Positions 49,401 through 60,400 of a stretch of DNA of 64,000 nt are shown piece after piece. How positions within the stretch are numbered: the stretch's first letter is position 1; each line of letters starts with the position of its first letter. A model generated the notes under the pieces. That model was not told where the DNA came from and searched no databases. It was given only the letters and a program-made list of their open reading frames with translations. The stretch spans positions 1 through 64,000 of the forward strand of contig RWJK01000270.1 of assembly GCA_004335835.1 (NCBI GenBank), read 5' to 3'. This DNA comes from Scenedesmus sp. ARA3 (Eukaryota; Chlorophyta; Chlorophyceae; Sphaeropleales; Scenedesmaceae). The position numbers and the translations under genes were made by a program.

Positions 49401-52000
49401 CGTGCTCGAGCCGCAGCATGGAATGTTCAGCAGAGGGGATAGTCATGCTGCCTTCACAGACCTGCAAACCTGCCGCTTGCCTGCCTGCCTGTGTTGTTGC
49501 TGTGCAATGGGACGCCTGCTGTGCTTTGTGACTCAATGTGCGTGTTGTGTCTGCCGCCTGTGCTCTGCTGCTGGCAGGTAATTGGCGTGGAGCCGTGTGG
49601 CGCCAACGCCATGGCCATGTCGCTGCAGCAGGGCAGGAGGGTCACACTGTCACGCGTGGACGCCTTTGCTGATGGTGTCGCAGTCAAGCACGTGAGTGGC
49701 GGCACCTGGCTGTTTAGTGTTTTGATGTCTGCAAGGCAGACACAAGCCGTGCTTGCATGCAAGGACAGCGCCGGCCATGTGGCATGTTGTGGTGTTGTGT
49801 CAGTTGCGTCTCTGCAAGAATCCATAACCTTTGTGACAATGCTTGCATGGTGCTTGGCTTGTCGGCCTGCTTTGTTTTCCCCTGCTGTGCTTGCTGACAG
49901 GTGGTGCTGCACTGCATTGCGAATACACCACCAACCCTCTGCCGACCATTTCTCTGCCCCTGGCTCACTGCTGCTGCTGCTGCTGCTGCCGCAGGTTGGC
50001 GCTGAGACGTTCCGTCTGTGCCGTGAGCTGTGTGATGGCGTGCTGCTTGTAGACAACGCGGCCATCAGCGCGGCTATCAAAGATGTGTTCAATGAGACGC
50101 GCAGCATCCTGGAGCCTGCGGGGGCAGTGGCGGTGGCGGGAGCCAAGGCCTGGCTCAAGGAGAATGGGCACCAGGTGAGAGAGACACAGAGGGAGAGAGA
50201 GGGAGAGTGAGCGAATGGAAGAGAGAGTGAGAGTGTGTGTGTGAGAGAGAAAAAGAGAGGCGCTGGCTGCGGCTTGCGTGAGGCTGCATGGGCCGCTGCG
50301 CAAAGCTTGGTGGCGTTGGCTGACCAGCAGCGGCAGGCACAAGCAAGCAAACAAGCAAGCAGGGTGCGGCAGGCGCCTTGTTCGCCATGTGACACATGCT
50401 GTATTTGCAGTGACTGCAGCCTTTGGCGGCATGCACATTCCTGCACTGCGCTGCTCACATCGCCGGCCTTCGTCGTTGTCTCAACTCCTTGCTGCGCCTG
50501 CTGCAAATCAAACAACCGCACTCACTTGCAGGGCAAGACAGTAGTAGCCGTCACCAGTGGTGCCAACATCAACTTTGAGCGCCTGCGGCTGGTGTCTGAG
50601 CTGGCTGACCTGGGAGCCAGCACAGAGGTGATGATGGCAACAAGCATCCCGGAGCGGCCGGGGGCCTTCCGCGAGTTTGTGCACACGGCGGCGGGCGGCA
50701 GCGGCAGCGACCTCAACGTCACGGAGTTCAAGTACAGGTGAGCATTGTTATAACAATGTTACAAAGATGTAACCGTCTTTGGTTGGTTGGTTGCCGACTA
50801 GCAGCTGTTTCTGATCAGTGCAGAGCTGCGTGCGCTGGTGAGGGTTATGCTCTTGCGTTCGGAACACATCACACACTGACGTAACATGATGATGATGACA
50901 CACTGACGTGTGCCTGTCACACTCTGCTGCCCCCGTGTCTGCTGCTGCGTGCTGGCTGTGCTCAGGTACTCTGCGGGCGCAAACGCCAACATCCTGTGGT
51001 CTGCGGGCGTGCGTGACCGCTCCGAGGTCACAGCTGCCATGGAGCGGCTGCAGGCAGCAGGCATGCCCACCATAGACATCAGCGGCATGGAGTCGGCACG
51101 GGTGAGTGCACATGCATCGGGCTTGCAGGCTGATTGGATTGACCCGATGAATTGTCCTGCAAGCAGCAGCGTGTGGATGGGGGATTGTCTGGTGTGCATG
51201 AGGTGTCGTGCCTCTATGCGTGGTAGTTGCATGTACCGTGTGCTGCAGTGAGTTTCTGTGTGTCTGCTTGCAGCATTCAATGGTCAACTTGGCAGCCTGC
51301 ATGCAGGTCGTTGTATGGGAACAGGATGGAACTGGGCTTAATGGTGCTGCCTGCTGTGTGTTGACTGACTGTCTGCTGTGCTGCAGATACACCTGAGGCA
51401 CTTGGTGGGCGGCCGTGCACGATCATACATGGGCGAGATTCCAAACGAACGCATCTACCAGGTGAGGAGCCAGGGCTAGGACAGGTTGATGCAGCAAGTT
51501 TCGTCGGCGACGCTTTTGGTCGTGCTGCATCAAGCCTGCTGCCAGTACAGCTGCACAGTATGTTCAATGCTAATGCTTGGCCTGCTGCAGCTGCCTGCAA
51601 GCATATGACTCGCCTGTGCAGCAGACCATACCTTTGCATCTTCATGCTGCCGAGTGCCCCTGCGCCTTCCCCGCTCATGCACGTCGCCCCCATCGCTCAC
51701 ATTCTTCTCGACCAAACTCACCTCAAATATTCAAACATGCTGCAGGTGCAATTCCCGGAGCGCCCCGGCGCGCTGCGCCGCTTCCTTGACGCGCTGTCGT
51801 CCCCCGAGGGCGGCTGGAACGTGACGCTGTTCCACTACCGCTGCACCGGCAACCGCGAGAGCTACGTGATGCTGGGGCTGCAGGTGCCGCCGCAGCAGGA
51901 CAAGGCCTGGCGCAAGGTGACCAAGGCGCTGCAGGACGAGTTCACGTTTGAGGAGCTGGGCGGGGAGGAGCGGCGCGTGTTCAACATGTTCATCCAGTAA
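46444..52000 (+). CDS. OMR1: Biosynthetic threonine deaminase (threonine ammonia-lyase), plastid
   Basis: Thirteen exons join exactly to 658 codons plus stop: 46444-46818, 47072-47161, 47484-47567, 47826-47957, 48349-48474, 48858-48956, 49233-49337, 49578-49691, 49995-50174, 50532-50737, 50966-51101, 51387-51461 and 51746-52000. It converts threonine to 2-oxobutanoate and ammonia, the first step of isoleucine synthesis. The N-terminal 60-80 residues are Ser/Ala-rich, a plastid transit peptide. The PLP lysine is in SFKLRGAF (about Lys232). SSAGNHAQG (about 253-261) and GGGGLIAG (about 317-324) bind the cofactor. Two C-terminal ACT-type regulatory domains begin near [18 protein letters not shown] (about 469) and [15 protein letters not shown] (about 575), so feedback control by isoleucine and valine is expected. 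All catalytic motifs are intact. An echo of exon 5 lies in the following intron and an echo of the C-terminus in the 3' region. Confidence 0.95.
47979..48009 (+). repeat. CTGATG hexanucleotide repeat
   Basis: A CTG run passing into about four GATGCT units, in the threonine deaminase intron just after exon 4. Confidence 0.8.
48430..48690 (+). repeat. Exon-end duplication: threonine deaminase exon 5 and following intron
   Basis: The exon end encoding [12 protein letters not shown] (about 48433-48474) recurs at 48541-48583 as [12 protein letters not shown], but with ctgggg in place of the gtgagc donor. The following intron (GGCTGGTTGTGTGTCACCAG...GCTTTTCC...TACCAC) also recurs, from about 48604. 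This gives a unit of about 110 bp and a partial third copy near 48640-48675. Confidence 0.85.
50175..50262 (+). repeat. GA-rich purine tract
   Basis: About 85 bases that are almost all GA/GT on the plus strand, immediately after the donor of threonine deaminase exon 9 (donor gtgaga). Confidence 0.8.
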
Positions 52001-52116
52001 TAGAGGTTTAAAAATAGAGTGGTGCAGCGTGCTTGTGCTATGTGGCATTCAGGTGGCTGGCTGTGGTGTGTGCAGCAGAACGCTGGGTGCGTGTTCAACA
52101 TGTTTACCCAGCAGCG
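51970..52116 (+). repeat. C-terminal coding end of threonine deaminase repeated in 3' region
   Basis: GCGTGTTCAACATGTTCATCCAG before the stop recurs at about 52089-52111 as GCGTGTTCAACATGTTTACCCAG, 2 mismatches in 23, but without a stop codon. Confidence 0.75.
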
Positions 52117-53251
52117 CTGCAGCACAGCTGCCCAGGTGCTGTCGGCTTTGTGTTGTAGCGTTTGGGGTGGCTGCTTGGGTCTTGTTGAGTGGAATGATGG
52201 GAGTGTGTGTAGTGCTGTGGGTGTGTGCTGCCGGGGCAGCTCCTGGGCTGGATGTTTATCAAGGTTGTGCCTGCACAGGCAGGAGGAGGGTGTGTGTGTT
52301 TATCGCAGTGTACAGTCTGGGTTGCCGCACGTGGCGCCAGCATAGTGCCAGCTATTTGTGCACAAACAGGCACTGTGCGCAGTCGACGCCTCTCTGCGCT
52401 AGCAAGAGCTGAATTCTAGGGCTGCTCACAAGTCCAGTGTATTTTCTTTTTGGCTTGAGGCACAGTTAGCGCTGATCTGTGTCAATGAGCTGGGCCTTGA
52501 AACACAGGCCATGCCAAGCATTGATTGTGCCAGTCCTTGCCCGCATCATGTTGTACGTGATGTACGTACAGTGTACTGCTTCCTGCACATGGGCCTGGGC
52601 TGTACAGGTGCTTGCATAGTGAGTGGGCCTGTGCAGCACTGTGTTGCATTTGCTTATCAGATATATGTTTCGTCGTTATCGCAGTACTGCATCAATAATA
52701 CCAGCTTGTGCTGTGGAGGGATCATGGAGCCATGCCATGATGGCCTGCATGCAGGCTGCTGTTCGAAATGTGGCACATCCGCTGGCAGCTGACTGGGCGG
52801 CTTGTAACACGACCTGGTTGTCATTTATGCCCGCGGTGGTCACTTGTTGGGTGGCGCACGGCGCGGAGCGCAGTGGAGTGCTGCATGTGCGCAGCATGTG
52901 GGCCTGTACTCCCGCGCAAAGTTCTGTCGTGGTGATGAACTAAACTGCAGGACCAACCTCACATCAATGCAAATGTACCGAAACTCGTGTTAATGACGAT
53001 TGCTGGGAGTGCAACTCGTGCTCAAGCAAAAACACCCGCACCCCACCGTCAGTTGCAGGCAGCAGAACGCGCATTGGGTCTATCGCTGTGAAGCATGATC
53101 GCTACTGCTCAGAGCTATTGCAGCGCTGCTAACGTGTACTCGTCACAACGACTCGCAGAAGCTCACTTGCTCCAGAGCACTCCGGAACATGTGCTGAAGC
53201 AGAGATCCTGCGTCCTTGACTTCATCTTCATATCACGCCTAAAGGCGCTGG
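52001..53251. other. 3' region of threonine deaminase and promoter of the carrier gene
   Basis: No gene supported. It contains the echo of the threonine deaminase C-terminus and GT-rich sequence. Open frames at 52511-52943 have no recognisable feature. Confidence 0.45.
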
Positions 53252-56011
53252 ATGTCTGATCACCGCTTGAGGGCGCTTTTCAACTACAGTAGTCCTCGGT
53301 CTGTAGCCAAGCTCACTACTGCAGGCATCGCCTCGGGAGTCGCTGCAACTGCCATACTAGCGAACAGAGATAAACTTAGCAATATAAGGTGCGCCATCTG
53401 CACAGTGGCAGCTCTTCCAGCTCCACAAGGCTGGGTCACAAACCCCAGCCTGGCCTGATCGCTTATACACCTGCTTGTTGCTGCTGCTGCAGGATAAGCT
53501 TGAACAGCACTTTGATAGAGGCAATATCAGGAGCTGCTGGCGAGGTAGCCCAGGTAACTCCACCCCTCATGCAGCTCCATGCATGTGCTGTACTGCCAGC
53601 AACTGCTTGTGCACACTGCAGCTGTTGGAGCAAGCATACGCATGCATGCTGCCGCTGCACGCCAGTTTGCTTGCACACCAGCTGTTCTCACAACTGCAGT
53701 CAGCACACCATACCCATCTTTGCTCCCCCTACACCCTGTATGCTGGCGCTGCTGCTCCTGCGTGCAGATAGCGCTAGTGTACCCGCTAGACACAGTGAAG
53801 GTGCGCTGCCAAGCAGCAGGTCTCAACAGCAGGCAGGTGCTGGCACAGCTATGGCGCTCCACCGGCGGTAACTGGCCCGCGCTGCTGTCAGCGCTGTATG
53901 CCGGCGCGCTGCCAGCTGTACCACTGTCTGTGCTGGTCGGCGCTGTGCACTATGTGTCGTTCTGCACAACACGGCGGGCGCTTGCGAAAGTGACCAAGGC
54001 AGACGGTGAAAGCAGCAGCAGCAGCAGCCAGCAGCCGGGTGACACATTACAGCCCCTGCTGGAGCAGCAGCAGCAGCATGCACACCAGCACGTCATTGTA
54101 ACGCATGGCGTAACAGGCACGCACTTCATGCCCATGGAGGACCCAGCAGCAGCAGCAGACGAGGCACCAGACGACACCAGCCTGCAGGACAGCAGCAGCA
54201 GCAGCAGCAGCAGCGCCAGACCTGCAGCAGCAGCAGCAGACGCTGTGGCGCTGACAGCAGCAGCAGCAGCAGAGTCGGAGGCAGATGCCGATGCACGGCC
54301 CATATCGCATGATGTGGGTGAGGGCAGCATGTCGCTGAACATGGCGTGTGCTGTCATCACTGCTGTCATCACTGCTGTGGTGGAGGCGCCACTGGAGCAG
54401 TTCCGGCACAACAGCCAGGCCGGCAACATACACGGCAACTTTGTGCGCGAGATGTGGCGGGTGAGGCGCAAGTGCAGCTGCGGCCGAGGGAACATGTACA
54501 ATATGGCACCATTGCCTTGCACCATTGCACATGATCAGTGTACTGCCTAGCTGGCTTTACATGTGTGCAACCCACATACCAGCTGCTGCCCCCAACCCAT
54601 GCCGCCATTGACTCCACCGCAGTGTTTGCACCAATGCTTGCTGCACTTTCCAAGTCTCAATCCTTCACACTGACCGTTGCCTGCATCTCCTCCGAACTGT
54701 TTTTCCGTGCTCCGAGGGGCCGCGCGCGCTGCACTATGCAAGTCACACACACTCACACCAGCTGCTGCTGCCTGCATCTGCTGCTGGCCGCATCTGGCTC
54801 CACCTTCTCCCAGGTACTATGCACCTCCGGTCCGCGCTCGCTGTACTTTGCAAGCTCAAACCTTTCAAACTAATCACTGCCTGCATTTTCTCCGGCCTGT
54901 TCCCCCATGCTGCCAGGTGCTGCGCACCTCGGGCCCGCGCTCGCTGTACTTTGGCTTTGTGCCGTACTGCCTTGAGAGCTGGCCGTATGACGTGAGCGAG
55001 CTGCTGGTGGTGGGCGCTGCTGCTGATGCGCGGGGCGCCCCCGGCCTGGCTGGAATCAAGCCGGCTGTGTTTGACATGACCGTGGGTGCGCTGGCAGGCA
55101 CAGTCGCGGTGAGTGGAGGGCAGTGTGCAGGCTGGAGCCTGTCTGGACAGCTGTAGATGCAAAAAGAGAGCTTGCTGTGTTTGACATGACTGTGGGCACA
55201 TTTGTGGTGAGTTGGCAGTGTCTGAAGCCTGTGGATGGCAGCAGCAGAGCTTTTTTTGCTGTGTGTTGCTGGTCCTTGAGCTGCAGAAGTGGCGGCGGCC
55301 TTTGGGCCGCGGAAGCTGCTGGACGGCGAGTCTGCCACAAAACATCTCGCAGCAGCACGAATATCTGGCCACACCGGTCACACCTGCACTGCAGCACTGC
55401 CACTATCATTGACATTATCCATGGTCCTGCTGCTGCTGCTGCCCTGTGCTTGCTTCAGGTGCTTGTCAGCATGCCGTTTGACGTCGTGAAGACGTACATG
55501 CAGACGCACGGCACAGGCATGGCAGCGGAGGGCCTGCGCGAGAGCGTGGGCGCATTCTGGGCCACAGGCAGCAGGCTGGTGGCCAAGGGCGGCCCTGGGG
55601 CGCTGTTTGTTGGGCTTGCTCCGCGCCTGGCCCACCAGGTCCCTGGTGAGTGGCTGTGGAACTTGAATGCAATGACGCATTGCTTGCTGTTGATGTTTGT
55701 CTGCTGCAGGACAACAAGAATGAGGTCTTTGACTGCAGCATTGTCTATTGCAGTTGCTGCAGGGCCGCGGGCAAGGCCACAATGCTTGGGGTTTACAGAG
55801 TTCCAAGCGTTGTTCTTCATGTTGCTGCTGTCCATAGTATCGCCGACCTTTCTTAACTTTGTGCTGGAGCTGATAGCCACTCACAGGCCACGCCTCACTT
55901 TGTGTTGATGTCTTTGCAGGAGCCATGGTGTGCTGGCTGGCAATAGAGAGCATGCAGCGCCACTTGAAGAAGTGTGCAGAGCAGCAGCAGCAGCAGCAGT
56001 GCCCAGCCTAG
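53252..56011 (+). CDS. Mitochondrial carrier family protein with low-complexity insert
   Basis: Six exons join exactly to 453 codons plus stop: 53252-53388, 53493-53553, 53768-54460, 54917-55108, 55459-55645 and 55920-56011. Three carrier repeats can be seen. Repeat 1 has the signature YPLDTVKVR (about residues 71-79). Repeat 2 is degenerate (VEAPLEQFRHN). Repeat 3 has MPFDVVKTYMQ (about 366). The Px[D/E]xx[K/R] motifs and paired hydrophobic helices are typical of the SLC25 family, which exchanges metabolites across the inner mitochondrial (sometimes plastid) membrane. Between repeats 1 and 2 lies an insert of about 100 residues rich in Ser, Gln and Ala (about 145-240), absent from ordinary carriers of about 300 residues. 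Substrate unknown. The exon starting at 54917 has two upstream echoes, and the exon ending at 55108 has one downstream echo. Confidence 0.8.
54680..54960 (+). repeat. Exon-start duplication, three copies, before carrier exon 4
   Basis: The true exon start (54917, GTGCTGCGCACCTCGGGCC..., encodes VLRTSGPRSLYFGF) is preceded by an echo at 54814-54850, including its CAG acceptor. A more decayed echo is at about 54708-54742. Each copy is preceded by a CCTGCAT(C/T)T-(C/G)(T/C)... stretch (54680, 54772, 54881), so the unit is about 90-110 bp of intron plus exon. Confidence 0.85.
55068..55235 (+). repeat. Exon-end duplication after carrier exon 4
   Basis: The exon end GCTGTGTTTGACATGACCGTGGG... with donor gtgagt (55068-55124) recurs at about 55174-55224 as GCTGTGTTTGACATGACTGTGGG..., also followed by GTGAGT and GGCAGTGT. 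The echo lacks a few codons. Confidence 0.85.
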
Positions 56012-57434
56012 TTGTTTTAGTTGTTGACGCAGGCAGTAACAGACCCGTTCTATGTATGTGAATAGAGGGAATATGTGCGTAGAGGGAAGGAAAGCTGTGG
56101 AAGTGGTGCGAGGCACCGACTCCGGACGTGTTCTGTTGTGCGCAGCAGTGGCTAGCATAGTTGCTGTTTTGTTCACTTGTGTGCTGTAGTTGCACGCATG
56201 CTGGCTTTGCCAGCCAGAGAAGGTGAGGCCATGCATCCATGGCTGAGGGGCTCTGTGCCAGTTTTGACTGCGAGGAGAGAGGTCTGGTTGCAGGGATGTG
56301 CTGGAACAAGGATGTGGGCTGAGCGCTGTTGAGGATTTTGTTTTCTGGCGCCCGATTGCAGCAGGGCGGCACATGATGATGCTCATAGTTTTGGGGTGTC
56401 GGCAGTCAAGGCTGTCACTGTGAAATGCTTACGTTGCGTGGCATTACATGCTCCCGTCACATGGCTTTGCATGGCAGGATTATGTGTGAAAAGCACTGCA
56501 ACTTGCCAGGCAGCACTGTGCCCTACAGGCTATGAAGTCGTAGTGCTGGCATGCATCATGCATGCCTCATGTCAACAGTGTTGACAGCCTGTGGTTGAAC
56601 AACAGCATGCAGTCAACAGTGTTGACAGCCTGTGGTTGAACAACAGCATGCTCAGCTAGCAGTGTCCTGAGTCCTCAGCTTGTATACACCTGAGTGCCCA
56701 GCTGGTGCGTATGTGAGTGCTGGTGCATGTTCACTGCTCACACAGCAAAAACTTGCCTGCAGATCCGGTGACCAGGCCTGCTTGTGAATAGGCCTGTCGA
56801 TGGTTCTGGCGCAGCTGCGCACTATGCGCTGGACTGCATCCAGCGGATGGCTGTACAGTGGTCCCTTACAGTGCACTGCGTTTGATGGAGCCAGCTGTTT
56901 TTTTGCGTGAGGGCAGCTGGCAACGTAGGATGTGTGTGCTGGGGCTGTTCAGCCGCACTGCCAGATTCATACTGGCTGCCAGTGGCAGCCAGTTGCAATC
57001 ACGTACAAGCGCGCTTGTCAGTGCTGGCCAGGGTTTTGATGCTTGATTCGGACAGGTGGTATACTTTGAGGCCTGGAAGGCTGTCTGGAGTTATGGCTGC
57101 TTTTGCTGCATCTCGCTCAGGTGTCCTGTGGACTCCACCTTGGAGGTGCCAGCATGTTACAGTGCCGTGTCTGCTGCAGGCTGCAGCTGGTGTAGGAGCA
57201 GTCCGTCGCCACTTGTGTGTCAATGGCGAGGTGTTGCTGGAAGTTGGCCAAGAACCGTGCGTGTAACTCGCGTGCCCAACGCTGCAAATGTAACAGGTCC
57301 TTTTGTACCATTGTCACTACTGGTGACTAGTGCCATCTTGCACGCTCTTATCCACGACTAGTGGATTTTCACGTACATTGACACATTGGAATTCGAGTTC
57401 AACGAAACTCTTTTCCGCAGATCACGTATTTGCC
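56012..57434. other. Intergenic region between carrier and TroA-like genes
   Basis: No gene supported. It holds a 41-bp tandem repeat with an internal dyad at 56571-56651. The 3' UTR of the carrier gene and the promoter of the TroA-like gene should be here; no TATA box is evident before 57435. Confidence 0.45.
56571..56651 (+). repeat. 41-bp perfect tandem repeat with internal palindrome
   Basis: Copies at 56571-56611 and 56612-56651 are essentially identical. Each begins with the dyad GTCAACAGTGTTGAC (7-bp arms around one base). Confidence 0.9.
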
Positions 57435-60400
57435 ATGAAGCTTGCGTTGGTCGCGGCGTGGCTTGTGGCAGCTCTGCCTGCCGCATTGCTGCAAACGACG
57501 GGTCCTATTCCACAATATGATACAGTTCGCTACCTTATTCCACGTAACACGGATGACTGCATTGGTCCGAATGTTACGGTGGCTCCGAATGCCTGCAATG
57601 GTGTCAGTATGTTCGGCAACAGCAGGTACAGAATCACCGGCACAGGCACCAGGGACATGGGTGACGGGAGCATAAAGGTATGGCAGTGCTACAGCGTCGA
57701 TCAGGCGCTGCTGCTGCCGTGCATCCCCAGCTGCTACTGCTGCAGCAGTCACTCTGCAGCCTGACACCTGTCTTCCTGCTGGCTGCAGATCACCAACAGG
57801 GCAGGGTTCTCCGTGCAGTACTACCCTAACTACAAGGTTTGAAACCGTACTGCAATGTTTTTTATGGCTCTGACTGGTGCCTGGCATGCAAATTAGCGCC
57901 AGTGTGCAGCGGCTGCTGTCACTCCTGCGCTGCTGAGCTGGCTTGTGTCTGCTTGTGTAAATCTGACATAACCGGCACTGACGGCCTCACCTCCTGCTGC
58001 TACAGATCATTGTGAATGAAGTGGCAAAGGAGACCTACCTCATGTACCAGTGCGGCTGCTACAACAGGACCAGGGCATTTCCTGCAAGCCTGGTTCCTGC
58101 AGACACTGGCTTTGGCAAGGCTAAAGTATTCGAGGGGCCCCTGCAATCCATCTCTGCTGATGACACCTCCGTAGGAGAGTTCATGGTAGGTCTGCTGCTG
58201 CTGCATGCCACCCCATGCTGCTGTGTGTGTTATACTGTTAATGTTGTGCACTGCTTGGCGTCCTGCTGGTGTTTGATAGTGTCAAGTGCAGACCACCTGG
58301 TGTAGTTTGGCCACAATACATGAGCACATGCAGACACAGCTATGATTTGAATGGTGCATGCACGTTGCCAGCTCAGCGCAGCTGTCAAGAACCGGCTTCA
58401 TCTACTGCTAGCGGCAGCTGCCTGACAATGGCACTAAACTACCCACACCTGCTGCTGTGCGGCGCTGCTGGTGCTTATGTTTGTGCTGACAAAAGTGGTG
58501 TTGTGTGCCGCTGCTGCTGTGCAGAACCAGTGCGCGGTCATTGACCGTGTGATGTATGTCACAGAGTACGGTGTGAATGGCTGCTACCAGCGACTAGGAG
58601 GTAAGAGGATGCTGCTTGAAGGGCGCCTTCTGTGCTTTATCTTGCAGTTAAGCAACCATTGCAAATGCTCGATCAAGCCTGCGTAGCTGGTGCATCATCA
58701 TGCCTCACGTGCCTCTGTGTGTTGTGCTTCACTGCTGTGGCCAGCTGCTGCTGCTGTTGCTGTTAGCCAGTAGCGCCAAGATACGTTTTTTGCAGCCAAA
58801 GCAGAGGAGGTCAGATGGCACACACAGCACGGTCTCACACCAGCAACCACCAACTGAGACTGAGCACAACTCGTGTTGCCGCAATTCTGCATGTTTGCTG
58901 CTGCAGCGTGCGGTTACACTGCGCCCGACCCTGGGTGGGGCAATGACGCTGACAAAATCACTCAGCAGGTGGACGCATACATCACGTACGGCGCTACCAA
59001 GAACACCAAGTCCATCGCAATGAGGTGGGGCTAGGACCTTTGGCAAAGCAACCCTCTTGAATATGCAATGTTAATCCGCAATCGTGGCAGCAGGCATACC
59101 GAAGGGCACAGCTGCTGCACTGTCAGCACGCCGGTCACTCACCCGCGCGCTGCTCTTCTGGCTGAGATTGATTTGCTCTCACAGCCTGCTGCTGCCGGCA
59201 GCTGGTAGCTGCATCTAGCTAATCCTATACTGTCTACCCTGCCATCTCGCCTCTCGTTCTCGCAGCGCCGTCGCTGCCTCCACGCCGCTGGCCCGCTCCG
59301 AGTGGCTCAAATACTTTGGCGCCTTTTTCAACAAGGAGTACGAGGCGGAGACGCTGTTTCGGGCCATTCGCAACAACTACAATGCGCTCAAGCGCGACGC
59401 GCAAGGTACGCGGCCCAACCCTCCGCTGCTGGTGGCGTGGGTGTACCTGGGCTTCTCTGGTGACTACGTTGTGTCGAAGCCTCCTTACAAGGTTGCCTAT
59501 GTTGAGGTGAGCTTTTGGCCAGGTGCTGTTGCTAACGGCCATCGCTGCGCAGGAGTGACTTGCCGTATATGATTTTGAAGCATTTGCTCTGGTAGTGCAG
59601 CGCGTTGACATGTGCATGCAAGCAACAGCAGCAGTGCAGTGTGGCATGCGGCGCCCTTGAAGGTGTCGCACCTGCAACGCGGCGGCAACTGAGCAGCAGC
59701 GTGTTGTGCCATAGTGCCGCAGCTGCACGTTCAGAATGGGGCATGCCTTGTAATGCAGATGTGGTTGATATGGCGCGTATGGCCAGCAGGCACTACTTTG
59801 AGCCTAGATGAAGTCGCATGCTTCCTACAACCGTTCACAAGGGCCCTGCAAGAGAGCATGCAGATGCAATGTTCAAGGGGCTGCTGTCAAAAGTCGCATG
59901 CATCTCACAACTGATCACAGGGTCTCGCAAGAAAGCGTGCAGACCCGATGTTTACTGGGTTGCTGGTGGTGGTGCTGCTGCTGCTGCTGCTGCAGGATGC
60001 TGGTGGAGCGGTTGTGTCTGATGATCTCCTGAGAGCCAGTGGCTTCACCACAAAGGACGGCCAGTCATGGTCCATCCCGCAGGCATACCCAGAAGACTGG
60101 GCTGCATTCCTCAATCAGGTACGTGGCACATACACTGGCACCGCGAGTACAGCAGTACTGCTTGTGCTTGAGAATGCATGCATGCATGGCAGGTGCATGC
60201 AGTGACACTGCGAGCGATGAAGCGCAGTCGCACCAGGAAAACATGCAATTGGTTTTGGTGGTGCCTGCCAAGCTGGTCAGATCCACATATGCTTTGATGC
60301 CAGTGTCCGGTTGGGACCTATGATGCTCCAGCTTTTATTGATTGCCTCACAGCCCAAATCACACAGTGGTGTGAGCCAACACTGCTGCTTGCTGCTGCTG

